From Baffinella frigidus (Eukaryota; Cryptophyceae; Cryptomonadales; Baffinellaceae), in contig MU646327.1 in the NCBI GenBank assembly GCA_026770585.1, positions 1,314,715 through 1,336,926 of the forward strand: a DNA stretch of 22,212 nucleotides. The letters run 5' to 3'. The translations under genes were made by a program, and so were the position numbers. This document shows, one piece after another, positions 8,636 to 17,109 of this stretch. The stretch's first letter is position 1. Each line of letters opens with the position of its first letter. The notes beneath the pieces were generated by a model. It made no database searches, had not been told where the DNA came from, and saw nothing but the letters and a program-made list of their open reading frames with translations.

Positions 8636-10191
8636 GGTTGAGAGTTGAGGTTTTACCGGCCGCCAGCCCCACCGCCCCCTCTCGCACGGTCCTGAGCCGC
8701 ACGGTTCCGCCATCCTGGGGCGCGCAGACGAAGACGACGATGGCGGCGCCCGAGACGATGATGCGGAGGGTGAGGGAGCGAGCGTCCGCGCGGTGCAGCG
8801 CCTCCCCGGGGCGCGCGCTCTCTGCGCGGCTGCTGTCTGCCACCCCACGCGGCGCACCGTCACGTCACATGCCACACACACACCAACCCTCGCAGCCTGG
8901 GCAAATCGTCGAATTTGAAGTCGCGTATTTCCCTTGGAAGGCCGCCGGATTCCGGCGTCCGTGGAGCCATTTTGCCTTGAAATTGAAAATCGAAGGTCAT
9001 CGATTTGCCCAGCAACTGAGGGTTGGTGGACACACGCGACTTGCGGGTGCAACGCCAACCATGCATCGGGGCCCCACGGCTTGCACGATCCTGACGCTGT
9101 GAAAGGAAGGAAGTGGCAGAGACAGCTGTTCTCAGGCAGACATATGCAGGTCCATATCCCTTGGTTTGATGCAAGAAAAGAGGGGGTGCGACGAGGGTAC
9201 CTGCGAGTCGGCGGAGGGCGCCGTCGGGGAGGCTGGCGAGAGCGGGGATGCTCCGCAGTGTGGGAAGCAACGCCAAGCGTCTCTCGCGCAGGAGGGGCGC
9301 GAGGACGCGCGCCACCACAGCCCGCTCCAGCACGAGCAGCACGCCCGCACTCGCCCCGAGCGCCGACAGCGCCGCGCGGTGCGCCAGCCCGGAGAGCACC
9401 GCCCACTCTGCCTCGTCGCTCGCCTCCTCTCCCAACTCCTCCCAGTCGGCTGTCAGCCCCGCCGCCTGCGCGAGGCTGCGGATCCCGGCAGCCAGACCGA
9501 AGGTCCCTCCCTGCCCCACCGCCGCGTGTGCCTGCACCTTCCCCTCACGCTTCTCTGGGTCTGTGCCGCCCAGCAGGAGAGCACTGCGCCTCGCGTCTGT
9601 GTCCTGCCTCTCAACGACCGTCACTTCGCCGCGGAGAACAAGAAACAGCTGTCCTTCGCGACGGTTGCGGGCGTCGAGCAGCACCTCCTTGGCGGCAAAC
9701 ACGCGGCGGTGCGAGGCGCGGGCGAGGGCCTCTGCTTCCTCTGGTGGTACGGAGGACAGCCACGGATTGCTGCGCATCGCGGCCTGGATATCCTCCAGTT
9801 GCGTCTCGCGGGAGCAATCTGGGTCGAAGCCTCGTTCGTGGACGCTGAGGCCGTGCCCAGGTCGCCCGAGCACTCGAAACCCCACCCTCGCACGCAAGGC
9901 TTCGCTGCCGTTTCCGCTGTCGTTCAGGCGGTGAGCGGAAGTGTCGTCCGTGCTTGTGTCCCCGACGCTCTGCCCTGCGTGTCTGTGCGATCCAGTGCCA
10001 ATATTGGCAGCGTTTGCGTGATCAGGGGAGGATTGCGGCTTGCGTGGGTCGTGGCCGACAGCCATCAGGCTGTTTTCTCCTCCTTTCTCTCGAAGGAGGC
10101 ACGCCACGTCGGCGACGCGCTCCCAGTCCATGCCTGACCGCGCCGCGTAATCCTCGAGAGCCTCGGCGCCCCGCTTCTCCATCTCCCTCAT
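6849..10191 (-). CDS. protein with two cyclic-nucleotide-binding-like domains
   Basis: CNB domains bind cAMP or cGMP through a beta-barrel and a phosphate-binding cassette. Minus-strand exons 10191-9201, 8836-8657 and 6988-6849 join in phase. The ATG at 10191 (MREMEKRGAEALEDYAARSG) is the first good start after an upstream in-frame stop. Residues 100-330 form CNB1: MRSNPWLSSVPPEEAEALAR, then GQLFLVLRGEVTVVERQ, VGQGGTFGLAAG and AHRAALSALGASAGVLLVLE. CNB2 starts with LRSIPALASLPDGALRRLAD and spans all three exons: GEALHRADARSLTLRIIVSG, VREGAVGLAA, then ALERRASSVGAVAGREEVRM. Each domain keeps the Arg of the cassette but lacks the Glu of the usual FGE motif. The 8656-6989 intron is 1.67 kb of telomere-like repeat. 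Unspliced, the frame would stop near 6750; spliced (ATG|GTCCTG) it ends in phase 0 and can join the DH-PH exons. Confidence 0.65.
6993..8650. repeat. 1.66-kb TTTAGGG/TTGAGGG array filling an intron
   Basis: Continuous degenerate seven-base repeats with TTTAGGG, TTCAGGG, TTGGGGT and TTGAGGG types. Local homogenised blocks are CTCAGGG at about 8205-8255 and TTGAGGG at about 8425-8648. The array starts and ends within a few bases of inferred splice sites of the CNB gene (acceptor 6989, donor 8656), so it is essentially the whole intron. The G-rich strand is +, the template strand of the gene. Apparent reading frames through it (STLNPQP repeats) are artefacts. Confidence 0.95.
8882..9028. mobile_element. 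147-bp foldback element in CNB intron
   Basis: The left end ACCAACCCTCGCAGCCTGGG followed by CAAATCG is complementary to the right end CGATTTGCCCAG...GAGGGTTGGT. A central GCCGGATTCCGGC palindrome strengthens the fold. It lies in the 351-bp intron 9200-8850 and makes up nearly half of it. Confidence 0.75.
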
Positions 10192-10418
10192 CCGGAGGCA
10201 GCGCAGGGGACGGAGCAGACCGGCACTGGGCGCGTCGTTACCGCGCCTCGGCACCGCGTTTGTCTCTCATAGGCAGAACAACGGAGAGTACAAGACCCCC
10301 CCCCCCCGCAGCAGAGGATATTGAAAGCGTTCAGTCCTGGATGGCTATGTCGGGGAACTCCGAGAGGGGAACTCCGAGAAAATCCGAAAACTCCCGCGTT
10401 TTTGTTCCCTTCCACACA
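10192..10418. promoter_or_regulatory. divergent intergenic region of CNB gene and MazG-like gene A
   Basis: Only about 227 bp separate the inferred start codons (ATG at 10191 on minus, ATG at 10419 on plus), so the two genes may share a bidirectional promoter or have very short leaders. The stretch has a 13-base poly-C run near 10297-10309 and a perfect tandem 14-mer GGGGAACTCCGAGA at 10352-10379, about 40 bp before the + strand ATG. No TATA box is evident. Confidence 0.45.
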
Positions 10419-11362
10419 ATGGCCGCGATCACCTTCAGCGATGCGGAGCACGTGCGCTCCTTCACCGGCGGAGCCGGGCAGCCGACCCCCGAGACGCCTG
10501 GTGAGGCCTCCCGCCCGCGGATAGAGCCTTTGGCCGATGTCGTCTTCAGACACTCCCGTTTCTGAAAAAATGTGCCTGTCGGCGCAGAGCTCATGTCCGT
10601 GAAGGAGGTGGACTTCATCGGCAAGATGATCCTCGACGAGGTCATGGAGCTCTTCGCCACTGTCCTCGCGCCCGCCGATGCTAAGACGGCGCTCAAGGGA
10701 TTTATTGACAACAGCAAGGACATCGCGCAGATCTCCGCCGAGGACCAGGCCGTTCTCATCTCGGAGCAGGTGAGCAGCGCTGCCGCCGCACCCTGGCGGT
10801 CTCTCGACTCATGCGAGCCATGCAACGATGTTCTTGGATTTCCCGGGAACAGTCTTTGATTGGTGGAGGGGGCGTGGCAGGCGGACGCGCTGGTGGACGT
10901 GTACTACTACTCGCTCAACGCCGCGTGCAAGAAGGGCGTCAACCTCTCGACTGTCTTCGACATCGTCCATGGTGCCAACATGGCGAAGCGCGACCCGGCG
11001 ACTGGGCAGTTCCTGAAGCGCGAGGACGGCAAAATCATCAAGCCGGAGGGGTGGCAGGGTCCGGACATCAAGCAAGAGATTGCTCGTCAGATGGAGCATG
11101 GCGCCTTCACAGCTGGTGCCGAGCGGGATGCCGACCACGTGAGCCCTTCCCTTCCCTGACCGTCCCGTCCTTTCCCGTCACAACCCTTCTCTTCCCTTCC
11201 CCTCCCTTGCCTTGCCTTGCCTTCCCTTCCCTTATCTTCCCTTGCCTGACCTTCCCTTCCCTTCCCCTCCCTTCCATTCCCTCCCTTCCCTCCCCTTCCC
11301 TCCCCTTCCCTTCCCTTGTCGCTATTGCATGCGTTCAGCATTGCCATGAACCTGCTGCTTGA
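10419..11362 (+). CDS. MazG-like / PRA-PH-like nucleotide pyrophosphatase, copy A
   Basis: All-alpha NTP pyrophosphatases cleave NTPs to NMP and pyrophosphate using Mg-binding acidic helices. Exons: 10419-10500, 10588-10769, 10881-11138 and probably 11339-11362. Donors are GTGAGG, GTGAGC and GTGAGC, and all phases agree. The product is about 181 residues: MAAITFSDAEHVRSFTGGAG, then FIGKMILDEVMELFATV (the E..E helix), SEQADALVDVYYYSLNAA (E...D helix), and NMAKRDPATGQFLKREDGK. The splice creates PELMSVKEVDF, matching the contiguous PALMSEEEVCF of copy B. If the last intron is not spliced the protein ends at 11159 with nearly the same length. The last intron carries a CCTTCC-rich tract. It is divergent from the CNB gene and followed within about 90 bp by its paralogue. 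Family assignment is from motif memory. Confidence 0.7.
11143..11316 (+). repeat. CCCTTCC pyrimidine-rich degenerate repeat
   Basis: About 170 bp of CCCTTCC, CTTGC and CCCTCC units, almost without purines on the + strand. It sits between a strong donor (GTGAGC at 11139) and a plausible acceptor at 11338, so it probably forms an exaggerated polypyrimidine tract in the last intron of copy A. Confidence 0.8.
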
Positions 11363-11452
11363 GGGGTGCCTCCGAAAGCCTGGCTCCTGAGAGAGGATAG
11401 CCTGCAAGTTCCACTGAGTGGTCATCACTAGCCAGGAATTGGCATACTAGTA

Positions 11453-13683
11453 ATGCCTCTTTGCCTCAATACATCTTCACCTCACCAATCTACGGTAGGA
11501 GAGTGCGGAGTGTCTCGGCAGCTCTCCGCTCATGTTGACGAGAGGAGCGTTGACAGGTGCGGGAGTTCACGGGCGGCGCAGGACAGGCCACCCCCGAGCG
11601 GCCTGCGCTCATGTCCGAGGAGGAAGTGTGCTTCATCGGCAAGATGATCCTCGATGAAGTCATGGAGCTCTTCGCGACCGTGTACCCACCCGCGGAGGCC
11701 AAGAGCGCGATGAAGGGATTCATCGACGAGAGCAAGGATATCGCGCGCCTGGATGCTGCCGATGAGACCAACCTCATTGCCGAGCAGGTCCTTGCTACCT
11801 CCTCTTGTGCTTCCCCCCTCTCTCTGGTGAAACACTAAACACTAAAGCTTAAAACCTGAACCCTGAACCCTACACCCTGAATCCCAACCCCCAAACCCTA
11901 GAACCCAAACCATGAACCATGAACCATGAACCCAAAACTCTAAACCCTAAACTCTAAACCCAAACCCCGAAACCGCAACCCATAAACCCTGAATACTAAA
12001 TACGAAACCCCCAAACCCTAAGACCTCGAAACTCCCAAACCCTAAGACCACACTAAACACTAAACCCTAAACCCTAAACTCTCATCCTAACCCCTGATCC
12101 CCCGACCCTAAACTCTCCACCCTTAACCGTGAACCCTCAACCCTAAACCCTAAACCCCAAACCCTAAGTCCCAAGCCCTAGACCCAAAACCCTGAACCCT
12201 AAACCCAAAACCATAATCTATGAACCCTAAACCCTAAACCCTAAACCCCAATCCCTAATCCGTGAACTCTAAACCCTCAACCCTAAACCCTAAACCCTAA
12301 ACCCTAAACCATAATCCCTAAACACTAAGCCATAAAACCTAAACCCTGAACACCAAACGCCAAACCCTAAACCCTGAACCATAAACCATAAACCATAAAC
12401 CATAAACCATAAACCATAAACCATAAACCATAAACCGTGAACCCCCCTATCCCAAAACCCTAAACCCTAAACTCTAAACCCTGAACCCTAACCCTGAACC
12501 CTCAATTCCAAACCACAAATCCCAAACCCTGAATACCCTAAACCCTAAATCATGAACCCCAAACCTGAACTTGTAAACCTGAACCCCCAAACCCCAACCC
12601 CTTAACGCTACACCCTGAACCCTCAATCCTAAACCCTAACCCCTGAACACGAAACCCTAAACTCAAACCCCTAAACCCCAAACCCTGAACCCTAAACCCT
12701 TAACCATAAACCCTAAACCCTAAACCCTAAACCCCAAACCCTAAATTCTATAAACCCCAAATCCCAACCCCTAAACCCTGAACACCAAAACCCTAAACTC
12801 TGAAACCTAAACCCTAAACCCCAAACAACCTGAATCCAAACCCCTAAACACTAGACCCTAGACCCTAAACCCTAAACCAACCCTACACCGTCAACCTAAC
12901 CCCTGAACCCTGAACCGTAAACCCAAAACCCTATACCCTATACCCTTCAACCTTCACCCTACACCCTAACCCTAAACCCTAAACCCCAAACCCCAGACCC
13001 GAAACCCGAAACCCCAGACCCGAAACCCTTTACCCTTTACCCTCAACCTTAAACCCAAAACCCTAAACCCTAAACTCTAAACACTAAACACTCAACACTA
13101 AACACTAAACCCTGAACCATCAACCATCAACCCTAAACCCGAAACCCTAAACCCTGAACCCTGAACCCATCGCAAAACCATAAACCCTGAACCTCAAACC
13201 CTTGACCCGAAATCCTCATCTGATCCCTTTTCCCAATTTCCTCAACCCTGAACACTGAACCCTGAACCTCACACCCTCAACCTTTCCTGTCGCGCCTCTG
13301 GCCGGCTCGTCCCCGCAAGCAAGCCTCGCGGGACCCACCAGCCGTTTTCCAGCTCTGTCTCCGTTGAATCAGGGCTTCGCATTGAACACATTTCGGCGAT
13401 CCAGGCGGACGCGCTGGTGGACGTGTACTACTACTCGCTCAACGCCGCGTGCAAGAAGGGCGTGAACCTCTCCTCCCTCTTCGGCGTGGTCCACGCGGCC
13501 AACATGGCCAAGCGCGACCCGGCCACCGGACAGTTCCTGAAGCGCGAGGACGGCAAGATCATCAAGCCCGTGGGGTGGCAGGGTCCCGACGTGGAGGGCG
13601 AGACCCGGCGGCAGATGAAGCATGGCGCGTGGTCGGCCTCGGTCGCGGATGTCTTGAGCGCCACCAACACTCCGTCCAAGTAG
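11453..13683 (+). CDS. MazG-like / PRA-PH-like nucleotide pyrophosphatase, copy B
   Basis: Tandem paralogue of copy A. Secure exons are 11557-11787 (VREFTGGAGQATPERPALMS... to AEQ) and 13405-13683 (ADALVDVYYYSLNAACKKGV... to TPSK, then TAG). A small first exon 11453-11494 (MPLCLNTSSPHQST) is possible: it has an ATG, a GTAGGA donor and the right phase, but it does not resemble the start of copy A. That gives 183 residues. The acidic helices DEVMEL and AEQADALVDVYY are intact, so it should be active if the family assignment holds. The intron at EQ|ADAL is in the same place and phase as in copy A but is 1617 bp long and filled with telomere-like repeat. The intron within copy A's PELMS is absent here. 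The C-terminus differs (WSASVADVLSATNTPSK). Confidence 0.68.
11836..13290. repeat. 1.45-kb CCCTAAA array filling an intron
   Basis: Degenerate CCCTAAA, CCCTGAA, CCCCAAA and CCATAAA units. It contains a homogenised block of about eight CCATAAA units at 12378-12435. It lies wholly within intron 11788-13404 of MazG-like copy B, with the C-rich strand as the sense strand. Confidence 0.95.
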
Positions 13684-13986
13684 ATGCGCGAGACGACGGT
13701 GTCCCGCGCCCCCTCTCTGCCGCCGCCGCCGTGCTCTAGACGTGCCTTCTCAGGCCAGGTGCTGAGGGGGGCGCGTCGAATTGTGTTGTTGAGCACAAGT
13801 AAGTTTTTACGCTCGTTCAATACAACTGTACAGTGCCACTTGCAGTTTTCAAGCACATGGACATATGCACATTGTACTCGTGGCCTTCACCCCCCACTAC
13901 TGCTGATTTCTATGCGCCCAAATGGGCGTTGATACCTCGGTGACAGCAGAGACGGTGCGCGAGGGCTGCCTGAGGCCTCTGGTAGA
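13684..13986. other. 3' flank of MazG-like copy B, nothing recognised
   Basis: Starts directly after the TAG of copy B and ends at the inverted-repeat element. It should include the 3' untranslated region; no defined poly(A) signal, exon or repeat is evident. Confidence 0.45.
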
Positions 13987-14457
13987 GCCACTGGGATACC
14001 TCTACCATAAGAAACGGTTCCCATAGGAAAGAGGATCTTCAAGGTGTGGGTTTCTTAATGATTAAGAAAGCGAGGGCGGCCCCCCCCCATGCGTTTCTTG
14101 ATAATTAAGAAAGAGGGCGGGTGTTTTCACTGGGTTGTTTTACATAGAACAAAGAGAAGTTGGGCGTTTTTTCACTTAACCACCAAAAATATTGGCCCAT
14201 AGATCGGTTACACCCTCGAGGGGGAGGCGGTTGGGGCAGCGAGGGCAGCGAAAGCGGTAAGGCTCAGGATTAAGACACACGGCGAGCATTTTGCGTGCGT
14301 TCCTGGATAAATACGAAACAGCAGGCGGGCCTTTTCACTGTTTTTAAAAATGATTAAGAAAGAGAGGGCGGGCGTTTCCCTGCGTTTCTTGATAACTAGG
14401 AAATTGAAGGCGGGCATTTTCAGATTCCCTGTTTCTTATGAGCGAGGTACCACTGTA
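13987..14457. mobile_element. about 470-bp non-autonomous element with family 1-type ends
   Basis: The left end CCACTGGGATACCTCTACCA and following TAAGAAAC pair with the right end GTTTCTTATGAGCGAGGTACCACTGTA, which closely matches the family 1 MITE end. Inside are three to four diverged subrepeats of the type TTTCTTGATAATTAAGAAAG followed by GGGCGGG and TTTTCACTG. A segment near 14229-14290 (GCAGCGAGGGCAGCGAAAGC..) is shared with 17880-17935. No transposase frame is present. Confidence 0.7.
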
Positions 14458-14515
14458 CCACACCCTGCACCCTACACCTCACACCCTACACCCTACATCC
14501 AACACCCTAACATCA
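14458..14515. repeat. CACCCTA degenerate repeat
   Basis: A short run of CACCCTACA/CACCCTGCA units, related in composition to the telomere-like arrays but with a different unit. It abuts the right end of the preceding element. Confidence 0.7.
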
Positions 14516-14556
14516 GTAAGGACCATCAACAAGGGCCAAAAGATGAGAAATTCGCA

Positions 14557-14694
14557 CTACAGGGGTTACTCACAGCGAACACGATGTGTGTCCTGGTTCG
14601 CTATTCGGGTAATCCTATGCTCGTAGGCGTAGCCCTACAGTACGACCCCAGGACGGTGCGTGTCCTTATTCGGGTAACCGGGTGTCTCCTGTAG
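14557..14694. mobile_element. palindrome-ended element with internal direct repeat
   Basis: The left end CTACAGGGGTTAC and right end GTCTCCTGTAG are partly complementary. The interior has a direct repeat (GTGTCCTGGTTCGCTATTCG with GGTAA versus GTGTCCTTATTCGGGTAA) and a core with CCTATGCTCGTAGG and CCCTACAG, similar in style to families 1-3. This is likely another MITE family. A single copy is seen. Confidence 0.5.
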
Positions 14695-15214
14695 AGGGGG
14701 TTCTTGCCTCTTTTGCAGTTCTGGTTGCAGGTTGTTCGTTATAGAGACAATCTGGCACCTACCCAGCCACCCGCCCCGGGACCGCACTCCGGCCCCTGTC
14801 GGGACCGGTCTGAAACGCCTGGGGAAAAAACTCTGGAACCGCTCGACGGTTCTACCGAGCACTTTCATAGATTGACCAGGTGACCGGCTATGGCAGGATT
14901 GAAGCAATCAAACGGTCGTGAGCGACCGCTCTCTGGCCGGCCTCGGGACCGGTCTGACCCGCCTCGCTCGCTTGCTTGTTCTCTCGCTCTCGCTCCCTCT
15001 TTCTTTCTCTTTCTCGTCTTCCTGTCTCCTCTCCTTTTTCAGAAGATATCCGGTTCCTTTGGTTTGACATCTGAGGTATCCGTGGTTGGAGCTCATACAA
15101 GCCCAACGATGGGATGCCATATGGGCCTTCAGCCGACTTGCTTTAACCTGAGTGTGTGTGCGAGGTCTGTGCCTCTTTGGCCTAACTCGAACGCCCGATG
15201 AGGATGCCCTTTAG
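14695..15214. other. no gene recognised
   Basis: Contains a short direct repeat (TCGGGACCGGTCTGA at about 14797 and 14943), a small hairpin (GAACCGCTCGACGGTTC) and a CT-rich tract at about 14965-15035. Short open frames on both strands show no recognisable protein. Confidence 0.5.
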
Positions 15215-15344
15215 CCGGTTTCTGCCGCGATCCTTCTGCAACGGGGGGCCTGATGTGATCCGAAAGGAAGCATGGCCTTTCTGCAGGATACGTTCGGTGT
15301 CCGCCTATGTTGAGAGCTCGAAGAACCTAAAGGACCTAAAGGAG
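15215..15344 (+). repeat. 130-bp direct repeat, left copy
   Basis: Begins CCGGTTTCTGCCGCGATCC, contains TGATGTGATCCGAAAGGAAG and CATGG, and ends with GTCCGCCTATGTTGAGAGCTC then GAAGAACCTAAAGGACCTAAA. A closely similar copy in the same orientation is at 17448-17575. Short open frames read partly alike (GGPDVIRKEAW), but frame is not kept across the copies. Confidence 0.85.
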
Positions 15345-15541
15345 GGGCCCGCTGTGTACCCCTCTTCTCTTGCGGAAATTCCGTTCCGCATCGAGTGAAT
15401 CAATTTACAGACCCGATCCATCTGTTCACGTGTCGCAGCGCAATGCTGCAGAGGTTATGAGCCCTTAAGTTCAATGAGTACCCGTATCTTCGGTGTTTCA
15501 CGCCTTGAGAAGCTGGACAGATTCTGTCTTGTTCCGAGTTT

Positions 15542-16033
15542 AAACCCGTAATCCCTCATCCCTCAACCCAAACGCCTGGAGCCTGATCCCTGATCGCTAT
15601 CAGCAAACCAATAATTCTAGCCACTCAACCCTGAACTCTGAAACCTCAACCCTCAACCCTCAACCCTGAACCTTTTACCCTCTACCCTCAACCTTAAACC
15701 TCAAACCCTAAACCCTAAACCCTAAACCCTAAACACTGAACACTGAACCCTGAACCCGAAGCACTAAAATCTAAACCCGAAACCCTAAACACTAAACCGT
15801 AAACCTCGAACCACAAACCCTAAACCCCAAACCCCAAATCCTGAACCGTCAACCCTCAACACGCAACCCTCAACCTTAACCCTAAACCCTGAACCCAAAA
15901 CCTTAAACCCTCAATCCTAAACTCAAAACCGTTGACCCCAAACCCCAAACCCCAACCCCTAAACCCTAAACCCCAAACCCTCAACCCTCAACCCTGTACC
16001 ATAAACTTAAAACCCTTAATCCCAACCCCGAAT
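15542..16033. repeat. degenerate CCCTAAA/CCCTCAA array
   Basis: About 490 bp of CCCTAAA, CCCTGAA, CCCTCAA and CCCCAAA units. It is not obviously inside a gene; it lies between the two copies of the 130-bp direct repeat. Confidence 0.9.
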
Positions 16034-16086
16034 CTCATTTCGGAACATGCCACAATCTGCCGGATTCTAATTCTGTCCTGATTCAT

Positions 16087-16120
16087 GCTATTTTAGATAT
16101 AGTTCTGTGCCTAAAATAGC
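16087..16120. repeat. perfect 10-bp inverted repeat with 14-base loop
   Basis: GCTATTTTAG at 16087-16096 and CTAAAATAGC at 16111-16120. It is AT-rich in an otherwise GC-rich region and sits in the island between two telomere-like arrays. It could form a hairpin in RNA or DNA; function unknown. Confidence 0.75.
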
Positions 16121-16194
16121 GTTTCTACCATTATTTTCGGCTTTGAAAGCCTCAAAAGAGGGGCAGGTTCTGTGTTGTTCCGAGAAAAAATTCC

Positions 16195-16445
16195 TGGATC
16201 CTTAATCCCTAATCCCTGATGCCTCATGCGTAATGCATGCTTGCTAATCGCTAGATCCTAAACCTTAACACCCTCATCACACCCTCATCCCTCATCCTTC
16301 ATCCCTAATCTTTAAATTATGACCCTTAATCCTCAACCTTCAACCCCCAACTCCTAAAGCGTGAAGCTTACTGCCTAATCACTAAACCCCAAACCCTGAA
16401 CCCTAAATCCTAAACCCCGACCTCTAAACCCCAAACCCTAACTCT
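16195..16445. repeat. degenerate CCCTAAT/CCCTCAT/CCCTAAA array
   Basis: A more diverged telomere-like tract with CCCTAATC, CCCTCATC and CCCTAAA units. Confidence 0.8.
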
Positions 16446-16779
16446 ATCAGGATCTAATCAATCCAACCGGAGTCAGTCATTAGGCAGTTAGGAACGCGGT
16501 GTCAGGACTTTTGTGAATCATGCCTGATTGAACGGTCCCATCAGTAATCAGTAATCAGCCAGCTTTTAATTCAGCGATTCAAAACATCATACCTTATTGA
16601 TAGACAAGAGGACTAAAAGAATAGTCAGGAGGACTCAGGATTCGATCACAATGTAAACCACACCAGGTGACCGATAATCAGTGATTTTTTTCACTGAAAC
16701 CCCCAGTTGACTGATATTGCCAGGTGAAGTAAAGCCGATGGAGCGTATAACTAGGCAAGTGAACTGTCAAATCATACAG
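16446..16779. other. no gene recognised
   Basis: AT-richer than the surrounding coding DNA, with scattered short repeats such as CAGTAATCAGTAATCAG and single units of the CAGGATT repeat that follows. No exon is supported. Confidence 0.5.
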
Positions 16780-17095
16780 TCAGAAAGACTCAGGATACAG
16801 ACAGAAAGACTCAGGATTTAGTCAGAGAGAATCAGGATTCATTCAAAAAGACTCGGAATTTAGTCAAAAAGACTCAGGGTTCACTCAGAAGGGTTCACGA
16901 TTTAATGAGAAGGTCTCAGGATTCTCAGAATTTAGCCAGGAGGTTTCAGAATTTAGTCAAAAAGTCACAGGATCTTTTGAAGAGGTCTCAGGATTCAGCG
17001 AGCAGGTATCAGAATTTAGTCAGGAAGTAAGACGATTTAGTCTGGAGGTCTCAGGATGTAGCCAGGAGGTCTCAGGAACCGGTCAAGAAGTCCTG
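16780..17095 (+). repeat. about 21-bp tandem array, CAGGATT-TTAGTCAG type
   Basis: Fifteen or so degenerate units of the form (GA)CTCAGGATTTAGTCAGAAA, with CAGAATTTAGTCAGGAGG variants toward the right. Spacing is close to 21 bp. The units do not extend into flanking telomere-like DNA. Confidence 0.8.
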
Positions 17096-17109
17096 CTCCC
17101 CTGGAGTTA

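Larger units (their letters stand above)
15484..16184 (+). repeat. diverged 55-bp repeat pair (15484-15538 and 16132-16184)
   Basis: Both copies run from ATCTTCGG/ATTTTCGG through GCCTTGAGAAG/GCCTCAAAAGAG to TTCTGT.TTGTTCCGAG. They bracket the telomere-like array at 15542-16033. With the larger direct repeats, this shows the region grew by segmental duplication. Confidence 0.65.

Noticed and set aside
8205-8650. CRISPR-like regular repeats
   Set aside because: Units are contiguous seven-base repeats without unique spacers, and the sequence is eukaryotic.
9041-9098. Extra CNB exon (SGSCKPWGPDAWLALHPQ) after a good-looking acceptor
   Set aside because: Joining 9201 directly to 8836 restores a perfect CNB start (LRRLAD... 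PGEALHRAD) in phase; the extra segment would end in a phase that does not fit the next exon.
8450-9406. Long minus-strand frame ending in repeated STLNPQP-type peptides
   Set aside because: The repeated part is translation of TTGAGGG repeats inside an intron. The upstream part is out of frame with the CNB-domain translation.
8934-10137. Long + strand frames of up to 323 residues opposite the CNB exons
   Set aside because: They are antisense shadows of a GC-rich coding exon, low-complexity (Arg/Ala/Pro) and with no family resemblance.
15198-15398. Small protein gene sharing GGPDVIRKEAW with a frame at 17335-17616
   Set aside because: The similarity comes from the 130-bp DNA repeat. Frame is lost through indels between the copies, and no splice or start context supports coding.
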